Of a stretch of 64,000 bases of DNA, positions 16,386 to 25,170 are shown one piece after another. The notes beneath the pieces are model-generated. The model had not been told where the DNA came from. It searched no databases and saw nothing but the letters and a program-made list of their open reading frames with translations. Where the stretch lies: NCBI RefSeq assembly GCF_039614715.1, contig NZ_CP154857.1:2976001-3040000 (forward strand). Direction: 5' to 3'. A program made the translations under genes and the position numbers. This DNA comes from Microbacterium sp. AZCO. Its GTDB lineage: Bacteria > Actinomycetota > Actinomycetes > Actinomycetales > Microbacteriaceae. Each line of letters opens with the position of its first letter. Positions within the stretch are counted from its first letter, which is position 1.

Positions 16386-17438
16386 ATGTCTGATGCCACC
16401 TCCGCCCCGGCCCTTTCCGTCCTCGACCTCGTGCCCGTGCGGGCCGGCCAGACGAGCGCACAGGCGGTCGCGGCATCCCTCTCGCTCGTGAAGCGCGCGG
16501 ACGAGCTGGGCTACCGGCGCTACTGGTTCGCCGAGCACCACAACATGCCCGCCGTGGCGTCCACGACGCCGCCCGTGCTGATCGCCGCCGCGGCGTCTCG
16601 CACCGAGCGCATCCGAGTGGGGTCGGGCGGCGTCATGCTGCCGAACCACTCCCCGCTCGTCGTCGCGGAGCAGTTCGCGGCGCTCGAGGCGCTCGCGCCC
16701 GGGCGCATCGATCTCGGCATCGGTCGCGCGCCGGGGAGCGACCCCGTCATCACGCAGCTGCTGCGCATGTCGGGCACGACGAGCGACGTCGAGCGGTTCC
16801 CCGAGCACGTGCGCGACATCACGCGGCTCGTCGGGGCCGAGGGCGCGACAGTGCAGTTCGCTTCGGGCGGCACCTATGAGGTGCACGCGACGCCCGCGGC
16901 GACGGGCGCTCCGGAGGTCTGGCTGCTCGGCTCGAGCGACTATTCGGCGCAGCTCGCGGCATCCCTGGGTCTCCCCTATGTCTTCGCGAACCACTTCTCC
17001 GGGGAGGGGCTCGAGCGCGCGCTGGGGCTGTATCGCTCGCAGTTCCAGCCGTCGGAGGCACAGCCGTCGCCTCGCACCTTTCTGACCGCGAACGTGATCG
17101 CGGCACCGACCGCCGACGAAGCGGAGGCGCGCGCGCTCCCCCAGCTGCGGATGATGGCGCGGCTGCGGCAGAACCGTCCCCTCGTGCCGCTCGAGACGGT
17201 CGAGCAGGCGCGGGCCGCCGCATCCGATTTCGATGCGCTCGGCGAGCAGATCATGGCCGGCGCGCGGGCGAAGTGGTTCGTCGGGACGGGTGATTCCGTC
17301 AGGGCCGACATCGCCTCGTTCGCCGCGCGCTGGGAGGTCGACGAGGTGATGATCTCGCCGATCGCGGGATCGTTCGACGGCGAGGAGATGGATGCCTCGC
17401 CGGGCCGCGTGCAGACGCTCGAGCTGCTGGCGCGGTAG
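16386..17438 (+). CDS. LLM-class flavin-dependent oxidoreductase
   Basis: Luciferase-like monooxygenase-family protein, 350 residues, single TIM barrel that would use reduced FMN. Visible family segments: LSVLDLVPVRAGQTSAQAV, YWFAEHHNMP, RIRVGSGGVMLPNHSPLVVAEQFAALEAL, GRIDLGIGRAPGSDP and VWLLGSSDYSAQLAA. These place it in the common bacterial group annotated as MsnO8/alkane-monooxygenase-like, whose substrates are mostly unknown. ATG 16386 matches the conserved N-terminus; an in-frame ATG 12 codons earlier (16350) is possible. No linked pathway genes. Confidence 0.88.
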   Translation: MSDATSAPALSVLDLVPVRAGQTSAQAVAASLSLVKRADELGYRRYWFAEHHNMPAVASTTPPVLIAAAASRTERIRVGSGGVMLPNHSPLVVAEQFAALEALAPGRIDLGIGRAPGSDPVITQLLRMSGTTSDVERFPEHVRDITRLVGAEGATVQFASGGTYEVHATPAATGAPEVWLLGSSDYSAQLAASLGLPYVFANHFSGEGLERALGLYRSQFQPSEAQPSPRTFLTANVIAAPTADEAEARALPQLRMMARLRQNRPLVPLETVEQARAAASDFDALGEQIMAGARAKWFVGTGDSVRADIASFAARWEVDEVMISPIAGSFDGEEMDASPGRVQTLELLAR

Positions 17439-17470
17439 GGCTGCAGCGCGGGACCGAGCCGTCGCGCGCG

Positions 17471-17920
17471 CTATTCGTCGCCGCGCAGGGAACGCACCAT
17501 GCTCCGGAGCGCGCGGAATGCGGCGTCCTGCTCGGCGGCCGTCATGCCGGCCAGCATCCGCTCCTCCACGCCGCGGACGGCCGCGCTCGCTTCGGCGAGA
17601 CGTCGCCGGCCGAGCGGCGTGAGCTCGGCGGGAAGGACTTTGCCGACGGGCGCCTCCGGCGGCCGCGTCACGTAGCCGTCCCGCTCGAGGGACTGAAGCA
17701 GCACGTTCATCGACTGGCGCGTCACGAACGCGCCGCGTGCGAGTTCGGAGTTCGAGAGACCCGGTCGCTGGGCGAGGAGCTCGAGGCAGGAGTAGTGCGT
17801 CACCGTCATCCCGAGCGGTCGCAGCACCGCCTCCATCGCGATGCGGAGCGCGCTCGATGCCTCTTTGAGCGAGTAGCCGAGCGAGGTCTCGAGCTCGATT
17901 CGGGCGTGATCGTGCGGCAT
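17471..17920 (-). CDS. MarR-family transcriptional regulator
   Basis: Winged-helix regulator of 149 residues. The family core reads LRPLGMTVTHYSCLELLAQRPGLSNSELARGAFVTRQSMNVLLQSLERDGYVTRP, with the wing at PVGKVLPAELTPLGRRRL. It is divergent from a VOC-family gene, with a 66-bp gap containing two matching palindromes, one of which abuts its own start. It probably represses both genes and responds to a small aromatic or electrophile; the ligand cannot be read from the sequence. Confidence 0.92.
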   Translation of the reverse strand: MPHDHARIELETSLGYSLKEASSALRIAMEAVLRPLGMTVTHYSCLELLAQRPGLSNSELARGAFVTRQSMNVLLQSLERDGYVTRPPEAPVGKVLPAELTPLGRRRLAEASAAVRGVEERMLAGMTAAEQDAAFRALRSMVRSLRGDE

Positions 17921-17967
17921 GTCAGAAGTCTGACATACACTGACGTCAGCGTGTCAGAAAACTGACA
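17920..17967. promoter_or_regulatory. Two MarR operators TGTCAGAANNCTGACA
   Basis: TGTCAGAAGTCTGACA (17920-17935) and TGTCAGAAAACTGACA (17952-17967) are 16-bp inverted repeats differing only at the centre, 32 bp apart, in the gap between the MarR and VOC genes. Between them TGACGTCA (17941-17948) is a further short palindrome. The layout implies one regulator controlling both directions. Confidence 0.8.
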
Positions 17968-17986
17968 CATTGAAAGGATCATCGCC

Positions 17987-18355
17987 ATGCCCGCCACCGG
18001 CCCCGACTTCATCTCGCTCCAGGTACGCGACCTCGACGTTTCCCAGACCTTCTATGAGAAGTACCTCGGTCTCGTCCGCTCACCTGCCGGACCTCCGCAT
18101 GCCGTCGTCTTCGACACGGCGCCGATCGCCTTCGCCCTCCGCGATCTCCTCCCCGGCACCGAACTCGACGGTGACGCGCGGCCAGGTCTCGGCATCGCGC
18201 CGTGGTTCCACGCGACGGATGTGCAAGGCATCCATGACGCACTGCTCTCCGACGGCTGCACCATCCTCTCCGACCCGATCGACGGGCCTTTCGGCCGGAC
18301 ATTCACCTTCGCCGACCCGGACGGCTACGCGATCACGCTGCACGATCGAGGCTGA
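17987..18355 (+). CDS. VOC-family (glyoxalase/bleomycin-resistance-like) protein
   Basis: Small metal-binding-fold protein of 122 residues with two beta-alpha-beta-beta-beta modules (FISLQVRDLDVSQTFYEKYLGL and APWFHATDVQGIHDALLSDGCTI) ending in the typical TFTFADPDGYAITLHD. The start ATG 17987 has GAAAGGATC upstream. It is the divergent partner of a MarR gene and shares its operators, so it is likely induced by the compound it handles. Glyoxalase, dioxygenase or binding-protein roles are all possible. Confidence 0.88.
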   Translation: MPATGPDFISLQVRDLDVSQTFYEKYLGLVRSPAGPPHAVVFDTAPIAFALRDLLPGTELDGDARPGLGIAPWFHATDVQGIHDALLSDGCTILSDPIDGPFGRTFTFADPDGYAITLHDRG

Positions 18356-18852
18356 TCCGGCCCGCATGGCTGAGTGCTCGCCGAACGTATGGCGGGTGCG
18401 GCCTGGGAACCATGTCGATGTGGTCAGGCCTCCGATACTCTCTTTATAGAGCACGGATAGAGATACAAGCAACAGACTCCTTGGGGAGGCCTGTTCTTCC
18501 TCTCCCTCAGCACGCCTCGGTCGCCATAAGTGCGGACGGAGTGGGTCTCGGCGGTTCGCCGTCCGCGACCTGCGCCGGTCGCCATCGTGCGGACGCGGCC
18601 AGGCCTCCGGCAGTTCACTGCCGGCTTGGGAACGGCACCTCGCTCAGTGTTCTCCCGCTTTGCCGGGTTGCGGCGAGGTGGGAACTGCACGGTGGCCCGA
18701 GGGCGGGGCCGGGAGACCGGTCCCGCCTATCGCCGCATGCAGTCGCGGCGCGGCTTCGCCACGCCCTCCGTCGGCGCGCCCGCGTACGGCGGCCTCCTTC
18801 GCCGTCCGGATCCGTCCGGGGGTCGGAGCATCAGAGAGAGACGAGAGACACC
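18356..18852. other. Non-coding gap with small hairpins
   Basis: About 500 bp without a convincing gene. It contains a perfect 7-bp stem CCGGCAG-TTCA-CTGCCGG (18607-18624), an imperfect direct repeat (GTCGCCATAAGTGCGGACGG and GTCGCCATCGTGCGGACGCG) and an AT-richer segment near 18435-18480 (TACTCTCTTTATAGAGC) that could hold a promoter. I see no transposase remnant. Confidence 0.5.
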
Positions 18853-19911
18853 ATGTCGGACCAGAACCCCTCGCCCGTCACGGCGGGACCCGCCGTTCCT
18901 CCGCCCCCGCCCGGACCGTACAGTGGCGCGCCCACCGCGACAATGCCCATGCCCCCGGCCCCGCCCGCTCCTCCTGGTGGCTTCTCCGGTGAGGCGCAGA
19001 CCGTCGCCGGAGCCGCGCCGCTCGGGGTCGGTGAGGGCAAGTCGTTCACGGCGACATGGCTGCTCTCGCTCTTCCTCGGAGTCTTCGGCGTCGACCGCTT
19101 CTACCTGGGCAAGACGGGTACGGGGCTGCTCAAGCTCTTCACCTTCGGCGGCCTCGGCGTCTGGTGGCTCGTCGACCTCGTGCTCATCCTGACGGGCGCC
19201 ATGCGCGACAAGCAGGGCCGATCGCTCGAGGGCTACAAGGGCACCAAGCTCATCGCCTGGATCGTCACCGGGGTCATCTTCCTCGCGAGCATGATCGGCG
19301 GAATCGCCTCGGGAGCGAACGGGAGCGACGCGGATGCGCCCGCCCTCGACAAGCCTGCAGCAGTGGCGCCGGCGGAGGCGGCACCGGCCGCGAAGGCGCC
19401 GGCCGAGACGCGCGTGAGCGCTCCGGACACCGTCGGGATGACGGTGGCCCAGGCGCGCGCCGCTGCCGAGGCAGCTGGGTTCGCGTTCGCCACGGGTGAG
19501 GCCGGCGACGACTGGCTCGTCACGTCGCAATCCCCCGCGCTCGGGGGCAAGGCCGAGCCGGGCTCGGAGTTCACCGTGACGGCGGAGGCGCCGAAGCCGG
19601 TCTACACGCTCGAGCAGCAGAATGCGCTGAAGGCAGCATCCAACTACATCGACATCATGGCGTTCTCGCGCCAGGGGCTCATCGATCAGCTGTCCAGCGA
19701 GTACGGTTCGGGTTTCCCCGTTGACGTGGCCACCTGGGCTGCGGACACCGTGGGCGCGGACTGGAACGCGGAAGCCGCCGAGGCGGCGAAGAACTACCTC
19801 GACACGATGGCGTTCAGCCGCGACGGACTCTACGAGCAGCTCACAAGCTCGTACGGCTCGCAGTTCACGCCCGACCAGGCGAACTACGCCCTCGCTCAGG
19901 TCGGCTACTGA
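18853..19911 (+). CDS. TM2-domain membrane protein with PASTA-like and Ltp repeats
   Basis: Membrane-anchored, 352 residues. Pro-rich cytoplasmic N-terminus (1-60); TM2 domain (63-113) with the DRFYLGKTGTGLLKLFTFGGLGVWWLVD signature region; a third span (133-153); an Ala/Pro linker; a PASTA-like module (188-246, VGMTVAQARAAAEAAGF, VTSQSP, GSEFTV); and two Ltp-type repeats (257-301 and 307-351), each with MAFSRxGLxxQLxSxYGSxF. Ltp domains are known from host-cell-surface lipoproteins, including one that blocks phage DNA injection, and from many actinobacterial envelope proteins. ATG 18853 follows GAGAGAGACGAGAGACACC. The function here is not known; a cell-envelope role is most likely. Confidence 0.85.
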   Translation: MSDQNPSPVTAGPAVPPPPPGPYSGAPTATMPMPPAPPAPPGGFSGEAQTVAGAAPLGVGEGKSFTATWLLSLFLGVFGVDRFYLGKTGTGLLKLFTFGGLGVWWLVDLVLILTGAMRDKQGRSLEGYKGTKLIAWIVTGVIFLASMIGGIASGANGSDADAPALDKPAAVAPAEAAPAAKAPAETRVSAPDTVGMTVAQARAAAEAAGFAFATGEAGDDWLVTSQSPALGGKAEPGSEFTVTAEAPKPVYTLEQQNALKAASNYIDIMAFSRQGLIDQLSSEYGSGFPVDVATWAADTVGADWNAEAAEAAKNYLDTMAFSRDGLYEQLTSSYGSQFTPDQANYALAQVGY

Positions 19912-20048
19912 AGCTGATCCGCTTCGCGATGCGGCCCGACGATGTGCCGGCTCGCGGGGCGGATCTCGATGTCGGAGGTCCCGCGTAGAGTCGGATCACC
20001 GATTGAGAGACGTGCCCACTCTCCCGATTCCCGGGGAAGGCGCGCGCG

Positions 20049-21635
20049 TTGGCGACGATCATCCAGCGACTTGGCGAGGCGACGGCCTGCATCGCGACCG
20101 TGGTCGGCGACCGAGAGATCTCGGCCGCGGCGACGGCTGTCTGCGACGATGAGCTGATCGCCGCGCTGAGCGCGGTGGCCGATGCGAGACGCGCACTGGA
20201 TGTCGTCGGCGCCGCGCTGTCATCGGAGATCGATCGGCGGTCGCGTCGGGAGCTCGGCTACTCCGGTTTGGCGCAGCGGACTGGGCATCGTACGGCGACG
20301 ACCCTGATTCAGAGCGTGACCGGCCAGTCCGCGACGGAAGTTCGCCGCGCAACGGAGGCGGGTCACGACCTCGCGGCGGCTTCGCCCGCGCCGCCCGGCG
20401 ATGATCCGGCGCCGCCCGACGATGCTCCGTTGCAGGAACCGTGGTTCGCAGTGCTCACCGGGTCGCTGACGACCGGACGCCTGTCGCGTGAACAGTACGA
20501 CGCGATCCGCCGCGGGCTCGGCGAGCCGCCCGTCGGTCGCTATCCCGATGCAGACCGACTGCGAGCGATGTGGCGCGAGGCTGCGTCGATGCTGATCGAG
20601 GAGGCGTCCGATCGCGTCGTCGAAGACCTCCGCGCCGCGGCGCGCCTCGCACGCGACACCCTCGACCCGATCGGCACGCGACTTCGCTTCGAGGAGCGGT
20701 TCGAGCGACGCTCGTTCACGATGTGGGTCGACGAGAACGGGCAGCAGTGCGCGCGCATCCGTTTCGACGACGACGCGGCGGCCTGGGTGCGCACGCTGCT
20801 CGGGGCGGCCCTCCGACCTCGACGCGGACCGCGATTCGTGGATGCGGCGGGTGGCGCGGAGCGCGGCGACGACACCCGCACGAACGAGCAGCTGCAGTAC
20901 GACACCGTCTTCGCCGTGCTCAAGACGGGGGCGCAGGCCGACCCGGCACAGGCTTTCGGCGATCGACAGCCGGGTGTCCGCATCATCGTGACCCGCGACG
21001 ATCTTCCGCGGGACGACGCGGTGGGCTGGTACGAGGAGACCGGCCAGGCGGTGCCCGACGGCGTCGTGCAGACCTACCTCTGCAGCGCGGGTGCGCTTCC
21101 CGTCGTCCTCGATCATGAGGGCTCCCCGCTCGACGTGGGTCGCGAGCGGCGGCTGTTCACGCGTCGCCAGCGCATCGCGATGGCGGTTCGAGACGGTGGA
21201 TGCCTCGCCTGCGGCGCCGAGCCGTCACGATGCGAAGCGCACCATCTCGACCACTGGCACGAGCATCACGGCCGAACGGATCTGGCCGACGGAGTGCTGC
21301 TCTGCCGCAACTGTCACATGCGCCTGCACAATCTGGGGTGGCGCGTCATTCGCGACGAAACCGGATACTGGCTTCGACGCCCCGATGCGCCGCCCCGGCT
21401 GCTCCGATCGCGAAGCCTCCTGCGGTTCGCTCCGCTCGCGAGCGACCATCCGATGACGGGTGACCCGCCGGACACGACGATCCGATCTAATTCAACGCAA
21501 GGGAGCGGGGCCGAGCCGCACGAGGCACTCAGGCCTGCGACGCTCGGTCAGGGGATCGGGGCTGCGCCACCCGAGACGGTGATGCCGCCTGCCGCCGGAA
21601 TGTCGACACGCAGGACGCTGGGGCGCCCCACATGA
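20049..21635 (+). CDS. 13E12-type DUF222 protein with C-terminal HNH nuclease domain
   Basis: 528 residues. The long N-terminal region has the DUF222 features of actinobacterial 13E12-repeat proteins (ALDVVGAALSSEIDRRSRRELGYSGLAQRTGHRTATTLIQ, LTTGRLSREQYDAIRRGLGEP). The C-terminal HNH motif (385-430) has CxxC (Cys385, Cys388), HHLDHW and CRNCHMRLHNLGW. The best start is TTG 20049, downstream of GGGGAAGG. These proteins occur in many copies in actinobacterial genomes and their role is unsettled (mobile homing-like nuclease or DNA maintenance). The last 88 bp overlap the 3' end of the convergent phzF-like gene. Confidence 0.85.
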   Translation: MATIIQRLGEATACIATVVGDREISAAATAVCDDELIAALSAVADARRALDVVGAALSSEIDRRSRRELGYSGLAQRTGHRTATTLIQSVTGQSATEVRRATEAGHDLAAASPAPPGDDPAPPDDAPLQEPWFAVLTGSLTTGRLSREQYDAIRRGLGEPPVGRYPDADRLRAMWREAASMLIEEASDRVVEDLRAAARLARDTLDPIGTRLRFEERFERRSFTMWVDENGQQCARIRFDDDAAAWVRTLLGAALRPRRGPRFVDAAGGAERGDDTRTNEQLQYDTVFAVLKTGAQADPAQAFGDRQPGVRIIVTRDDLPRDDAVGWYEETGQAVPDGVVQTYLCSAGALPVVLDHEGSPLDVGRERRLFTRRQRIAMAVRDGGCLACGAEPSRCEAHHLDHWHEHHGRTDLADGVLLCRNCHMRLHNLGWRVIRDETGYWLRRPDAPPRLLRSRSLLRFAPLASDHPMTGDPPDTTIRSNSTQGSGAEPHEALRPATLGQGIGAAPPETVMPPAAGMSTRRTLGRPT

Positions 21636-22405
21636 CGGCCTTGATGGATGACGACGCGGCCGTCGGCGGGAACGCGTTTCAGCTCTCGGAGGTACGCGCC
21701 GAAGGCCGCGGCCGCCGAGCCGGTGGCGGGGTCCTCGATGATCTCGCCGACGGGGAAGGGGTTGCGACCCTCCCATTCGGTGTCCGAGAGGCGATGCATG
21801 ACGGTCACCGTGCCTGCCCAGCCCTCGGCATCCATGAGGTCGCGCAATGCGACCGGGTCGAACGAGAACGCGTCGAACACGTCGGCTCGATCGACGACGA
21901 GAACGGGATGACGGTTGCCGGCGAACGAGATGCGGGGCGGGAACTCCGCCGCGAGGTCTGCGGGGGCGAGCCCGAGCAGGTCGAGCAGCGCGACGAGCGT
22001 CTGCGGGGCGATCTCTTCGCCGGCCGGCTCGACGCTCGTGAAGGATGCCTCGATCTCGCCCGCCTCGCGGCGACGGGTCTCGATGACCACGTCGCCGACC
22101 GCGGTTGCGAAGCGGAATCGTCCCGGCCCCTCGCGCTCGGCGAGCACGACGGCGGTGGCGATCGTGGCGTGACCGCAGAACGGCACTTCGGCGAGAGGCG
22201 AGAAGTACCGGATGCTGCGCGCTCCGTCGGTCGTCGGCCCCGTGAGGAAGGCCGTCTCGGAGTACCCGACCTCCGCGGCGATCGCCTGCATCTCGGCGTC
22301 GGTCAAAGTGGAGGCATCCGGAACCACACCCGCCGGGTTCCCACGGTCGAACGAGCCGGGGGCGGCGCTGTCGACGAACGCCGCATAGCGCAGCACCTCA
22401 GTCAT
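21548..22405 (-). CDS. PhzF-family isomerase/epimerase
   Basis: 285 residues, two-lobed diaminopimelate-epimerase-like fold. The opening AAFVDSAAPGSFDRGNPAGVV, catalytic Glu50 in GYSETAFL, FCGHATIATA and DPATGSAAAAFGAYL are all conserved; as in PhzF, the Cys pair of true racemases is absent. Other phenazine genes are absent, so phenazine synthesis is unlikely and the substrate is unknown. It starts 3 bp after the prephenate dehydratase stop, so they form an operon. Its 3' end overlaps the HNH gene on the other strand by 88 bp. Confidence 0.9.
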   Translation of the reverse strand: MTEVLRYAAFVDSAAPGSFDRGNPAGVVPDASTLTDAEMQAIAAEVGYSETAFLTGPTTDGARSIRYFSPLAEVPFCGHATIATAVVLAEREGPGRFRFATAVGDVVIETRRREAGEIEASFTSVEPAGEEIAPQTLVALLDLLGLAPADLAAEFPPRISFAGNRHPVLVVDRADVFDAFSFDPVALRDLMDAEGWAGTVTVMHRLSDTEWEGRNPFPVGEIIEDPATGSAAAAFGAYLRELKRVPADGRVVIHQGRHVGRPSVLRVDIPAAGGITVSGGAAPIP

Positions 22406-22408
22406 CGG

Positions 22409-23368
22409 TCAGGACTCGGGCTCTCCGCTGATGAGGCCGCGAAGCCAATCTCGCGCCTCGATGAAGACATCGTCGGAATAGCGATCCGGATAGCGCACGA
22501 TCGCGCGATCGGCGCGAGGATACGAGCCCAGGAAGATCACCTTCGGGCTGGAGCGGCGCAGGCCCAGGAGGGCGTCCGCCATGCGCTCGTCTTCGATGTG
22601 TCCGTCGGCGTCGATGACGAACCGGTAGCGGCCGAGCTCGTCGCCGATCGGGCGCGACGCGAGAAGAGAGAGGTTGATGCCGCGCGTCGCGAACTGCTCG
22701 AGCATCTCGAGCAGCGCGCCAGGGTGGTCGTCGGGCAGCTCGACGATGAGCGACGTCTTGTCGGCACCCGTCGGCGGAGGCGGGGTGACGGGTCGCGATA
22801 CCTGGACGAACCGTGTCACGGCGTTGGCGTTGTCGCCGATCTTCTCTGCCAGCAGCTCGACCTGGTGATGGTCCAGGATGCCGGGCGGGGCGATGGCGGC
22901 GTCCGCGTCACTCGTGCCGTCGAGCAGCCCGACAGCGCTCGCGACATTGCTCGCGGCGGGGATGTGCGCGTGCGCGGGAAGGTTGGTCGTGAGCCACTGC
23001 AGGCACTGCGCGTACGCGACGGGGTGGGCGGCGACGAGCGAGACATCCTCGAGCTTCGTCCCCGGGCGCGCGACGAGCACGAAGTCGACGGGGACGAGAT
23101 ACTCCCCCACGATGCGGATACCGGGGATCGTGGCGAGTGCATCCTGCGCTGTGGAGACTCCGCCGTCGACGGAGTTCTCGATCGCGATGACCGCGCCGTT
23201 CGAGCGGCCTTCGACGACGTCGGCGAGGGCTTCGCCGACGTTGCGGACGGGCCGCCACTGCTGGCCGCGAGCCTCGGGCACCTGCGCGAGGGCGGCTTCG
23301 GTGAAGGTTCCGGCGGGTCCGAGGTAGCTGTAGGTGCGGCGGTCGGCGTCCTCGGGCTCGGAAGTCAC
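22409..23368 (-). CDS. pheA: Prephenate dehydratase
   Basis: Cytoplasmic enzyme converting prephenate to phenylpyruvate in phenylalanine synthesis, 319 residues. PDT domain about 12-190: [30 protein letters not shown] and the active-site TRF (185-187). An ACT regulatory domain follows (about 204-280, [46 protein letters not shown]), so phenylalanine feedback is expected. It is a stand-alone enzyme without chorismate mutase, normal for actinobacteria. The downstream PhzF-family gene is co-transcribed. Confidence 0.95.
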   Translation of the reverse strand: MTSEPEDADRRTYSYLGPAGTFTEAALAQVPEARGQQWRPVRNVGEALADVVEGRSNGAVIAIENSVDGGVSTAQDALATIPGIRIVGEYLVPVDFVLVARPGTKLEDVSLVAAHPVAYAQCLQWLTTNLPAHAHIPAASNVASAVGLLDGTSDADAAIAPPGILDHHQVELLAEKIGDNANAVTRFVQVSRPVTPPPPTGADKTSLIVELPDDHPGALLEMLEQFATRGINLSLLASRPIGDELGRYRFVIDADGHIEDERMADALLGLRRSSPKVIFLGSYPRADRAIVRYPDRYSDDVFIEARDWLRGLISGEPES

Positions 23369-23456
23369 GGGAGAAGCCTATCCGGGCCGCTTCAGCGTGG
23401 CTTCGCGTTTCGATCCGGTCGCGACATCCGTCCCGCGACCGGGCAGACTGGGGGGC

Positions 23457-25100
23457 ATGAGCCGCGCAGGACAGCCCGCCGAAGCATCCGACCTCATCGA
23501 CATCGACGAACTGATCGCCGCCTACTACGACCGCAAACCGGATGCCTCGGTGCCCGAGCAGCGGGTCGCCTTCGGGACCAGCGGCCACCGGGGATCGTCG
23601 TTGAGCACGAGCTTCAACGAGGATCACATCCTCGCGACGACGCAAGCGATCGTCGACTACCGCAACGCGCAGGGGATCGCCGGCCCGCTCTTCCTGGGCC
23701 GCGACACCCACGGCCTCTCGCTTCCGGCCGAGCGGACGGCCATCGAAGTGCTCGTTGCGAACGGCATCGACGTGCGCGTGGACTCGCGCGACTCGTGGGT
23801 GCCGACACCGGCCCTCAGCCACGCGATCCTCGCGTACAACCGGGGGCGGGCCCTCGACGACCCCGGTCGTGCGGACGGCATCGTGGTGACCCCCTCGCAC
23901 AACCCGCCGCGCGACGGCGGCTTCAAGTACAACCCGCCGAACGGCGGACCGGCCGACACCGACGCGACGGGCTGGATCGCCGACAAGGCCAACTACTACA
24001 TCGGAGAATCGCTCGACGGCGTCAAGCGGACGCGCTACGCGGATCTGGATGCCGACACGCTGGGCCAGTACGACTTCCGCGACGCATACGTGCGCGACCT
24101 CGAGAACATCATCGATGTCGAGGCGATCCGCAACGCGGGCGTGCGGATCGGCGCGGACCCGCTCGGCGGCGCATCGGTCGAGTACTGGGCGCTGATCGCC
24201 GAGGTCTACGGTCTCGACCTGACCGTCGTGAACCCCGACGTCGACCCGACCTGGCGCTTCATGACGCTCGACTGGGACGAGAAGATCCGCATGGATCCCT
24301 CATCGCCGTCGGCCATGGCCGGGCTGATCGGCCGCCGCGAGGAGTACGACCTTCTCACGGGCAACGACGCCGACGCGGACCGCCACGGCATCGTGACGCC
24401 CGACGCGGGGCTCATGAACCCGAACCACTACCTCGCGGTCGCGATCGACTACCTGTACTCGCACCGGCCGCAGTGGCCCTCGGGCGCCGCCGTCGGCAAG
24501 ACCCTCGTGTCGTCGATGATCATCGACCGCGTCGCGGCCTCGCTCGGACGCGAGCTGCTCGAGGTTCCGGTGGGCTTCAAGTGGTTCGTGCCGGGGCTGC
24601 TCGACGGATCGGTCGCTTTCGGCGGCGAGGAGTCGGCGGGTGCGTCGTTCCTCCGCAAGGACGGCACGGTGTGGACGACCGACAAGGACGGCATCCTGCT
24701 GTGCCTGCTGGCATCGGAGATCCTCGCGGTGACGGGCAAGACGCCTTCGCAGCGGTACGCGGAGCTCGAGGCCGAGTTCGGGTCGTCGGCGTACCAGCGT
24801 GTGGACGCTCCCGCGTCGCCGGCGCAGAAGGCCGCGCTGTCGAAGCTCGCACCCGAGGCGGTCACGGCGACCGAGCTCGCGGGCGAGCCGATCACGGCGA
24901 AGCTCTCGCACGCGCCCGGCAACGGCGCCGCGATCGGTGGCCTCAAGGTGCAGACCGAGCACGCCTGGTTCGCCGCGCGTCCGTCCGGCACGGAAGACGT
25001 GTACAAGCTCTACGCCGAGTCCCTCCGCGGCCCGGAGCATCTCGCCGCGGTGCAGGAGGAGGCGCGCGCGGTCGTGTCGGAGGCGCTCGGCGGGGCCTGA
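23457..25100 (+). CDS. pgm: Phosphoglucomutase (alpha-D-glucose-phosphate specific)
   Basis: Interconverts glucose 1-phosphate and glucose 6-phosphate; 547 residues, family length. Active-site Ser147 in [13 protein letters not shown], Mg-binding Asp304/306/308 in [12 protein letters not shown], sugar-binding [11 protein letters not shown], and phosphate-binding [18 protein letters not shown] 23457 fits the conserved N-terminus; the frame is open for another 41 codons upstream without a better site. It would join the Leloir pathway (galETK in this window) to glycolysis. Confidence 0.95.
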   Translation: MSRAGQPAEASDLIDIDELIAAYYDRKPDASVPEQRVAFGTSGHRGSSLSTSFNEDHILATTQAIVDYRNAQGIAGPLFLGRDTHGLSLPAERTAIEVLVANGIDVRVDSRDSWVPTPALSHAILAYNRGRALDDPGRADGIVVTPSHNPPRDGGFKYNPPNGGPADTDATGWIADKANYYIGESLDGVKRTRYADLDADTLGQYDFRDAYVRDLENIIDVEAIRNAGVRIGADPLGGASVEYWALIAEVYGLDLTVVNPDVDPTWRFMTLDWDEKIRMDPSSPSAMAGLIGRREEYDLLTGNDADADRHGIVTPDAGLMNPNHYLAVAIDYLYSHRPQWPSGAAVGKTLVSSMIIDRVAASLGRELLEVPVGFKWFVPGLLDGSVAFGGEESAGASFLRKDGTVWTTDKDGILLCLLASEILAVTGKTPSQRYAELEAEFGSSAYQRVDAPASPAQKAALSKLAPEAVTATELAGEPITAKLSHAPGNGAAIGGLKVQTEHAWFAARPSGTEDVYKLYAESLRGPEHLAAVQEEARAVVSEALGGA

Positions 25101-25170
25101 GCCTCACCGACGACCGAGGGCAGTCGGGGGGTGGAGGTGCCGATCCCGAAGCCCGTCGGCGGCATGGAGT

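Noticed and set aside
18356..18852. Degraded insertion sequence or small gene before the TM2 protein
   Set aside because: No transposase-like motif or flanking terminal repeats, and the open frame upstream of 18853 lacks a plausible start and any conserved segment.
21548..21635. Frameshift or false 3' end in the HNH or PhzF gene because of their overlap
   Set aside because: PhzF motifs run to its end, and the HNH motif is complete upstream of the overlap, so the 88-bp convergent overlap can be a real feature of the variable HNH tail.
23334..23456. Extended N-terminus for phosphoglucomutase
   Set aside because: The extra 41 residues have shadow composition; ATG 23457 matches the family N-terminus.
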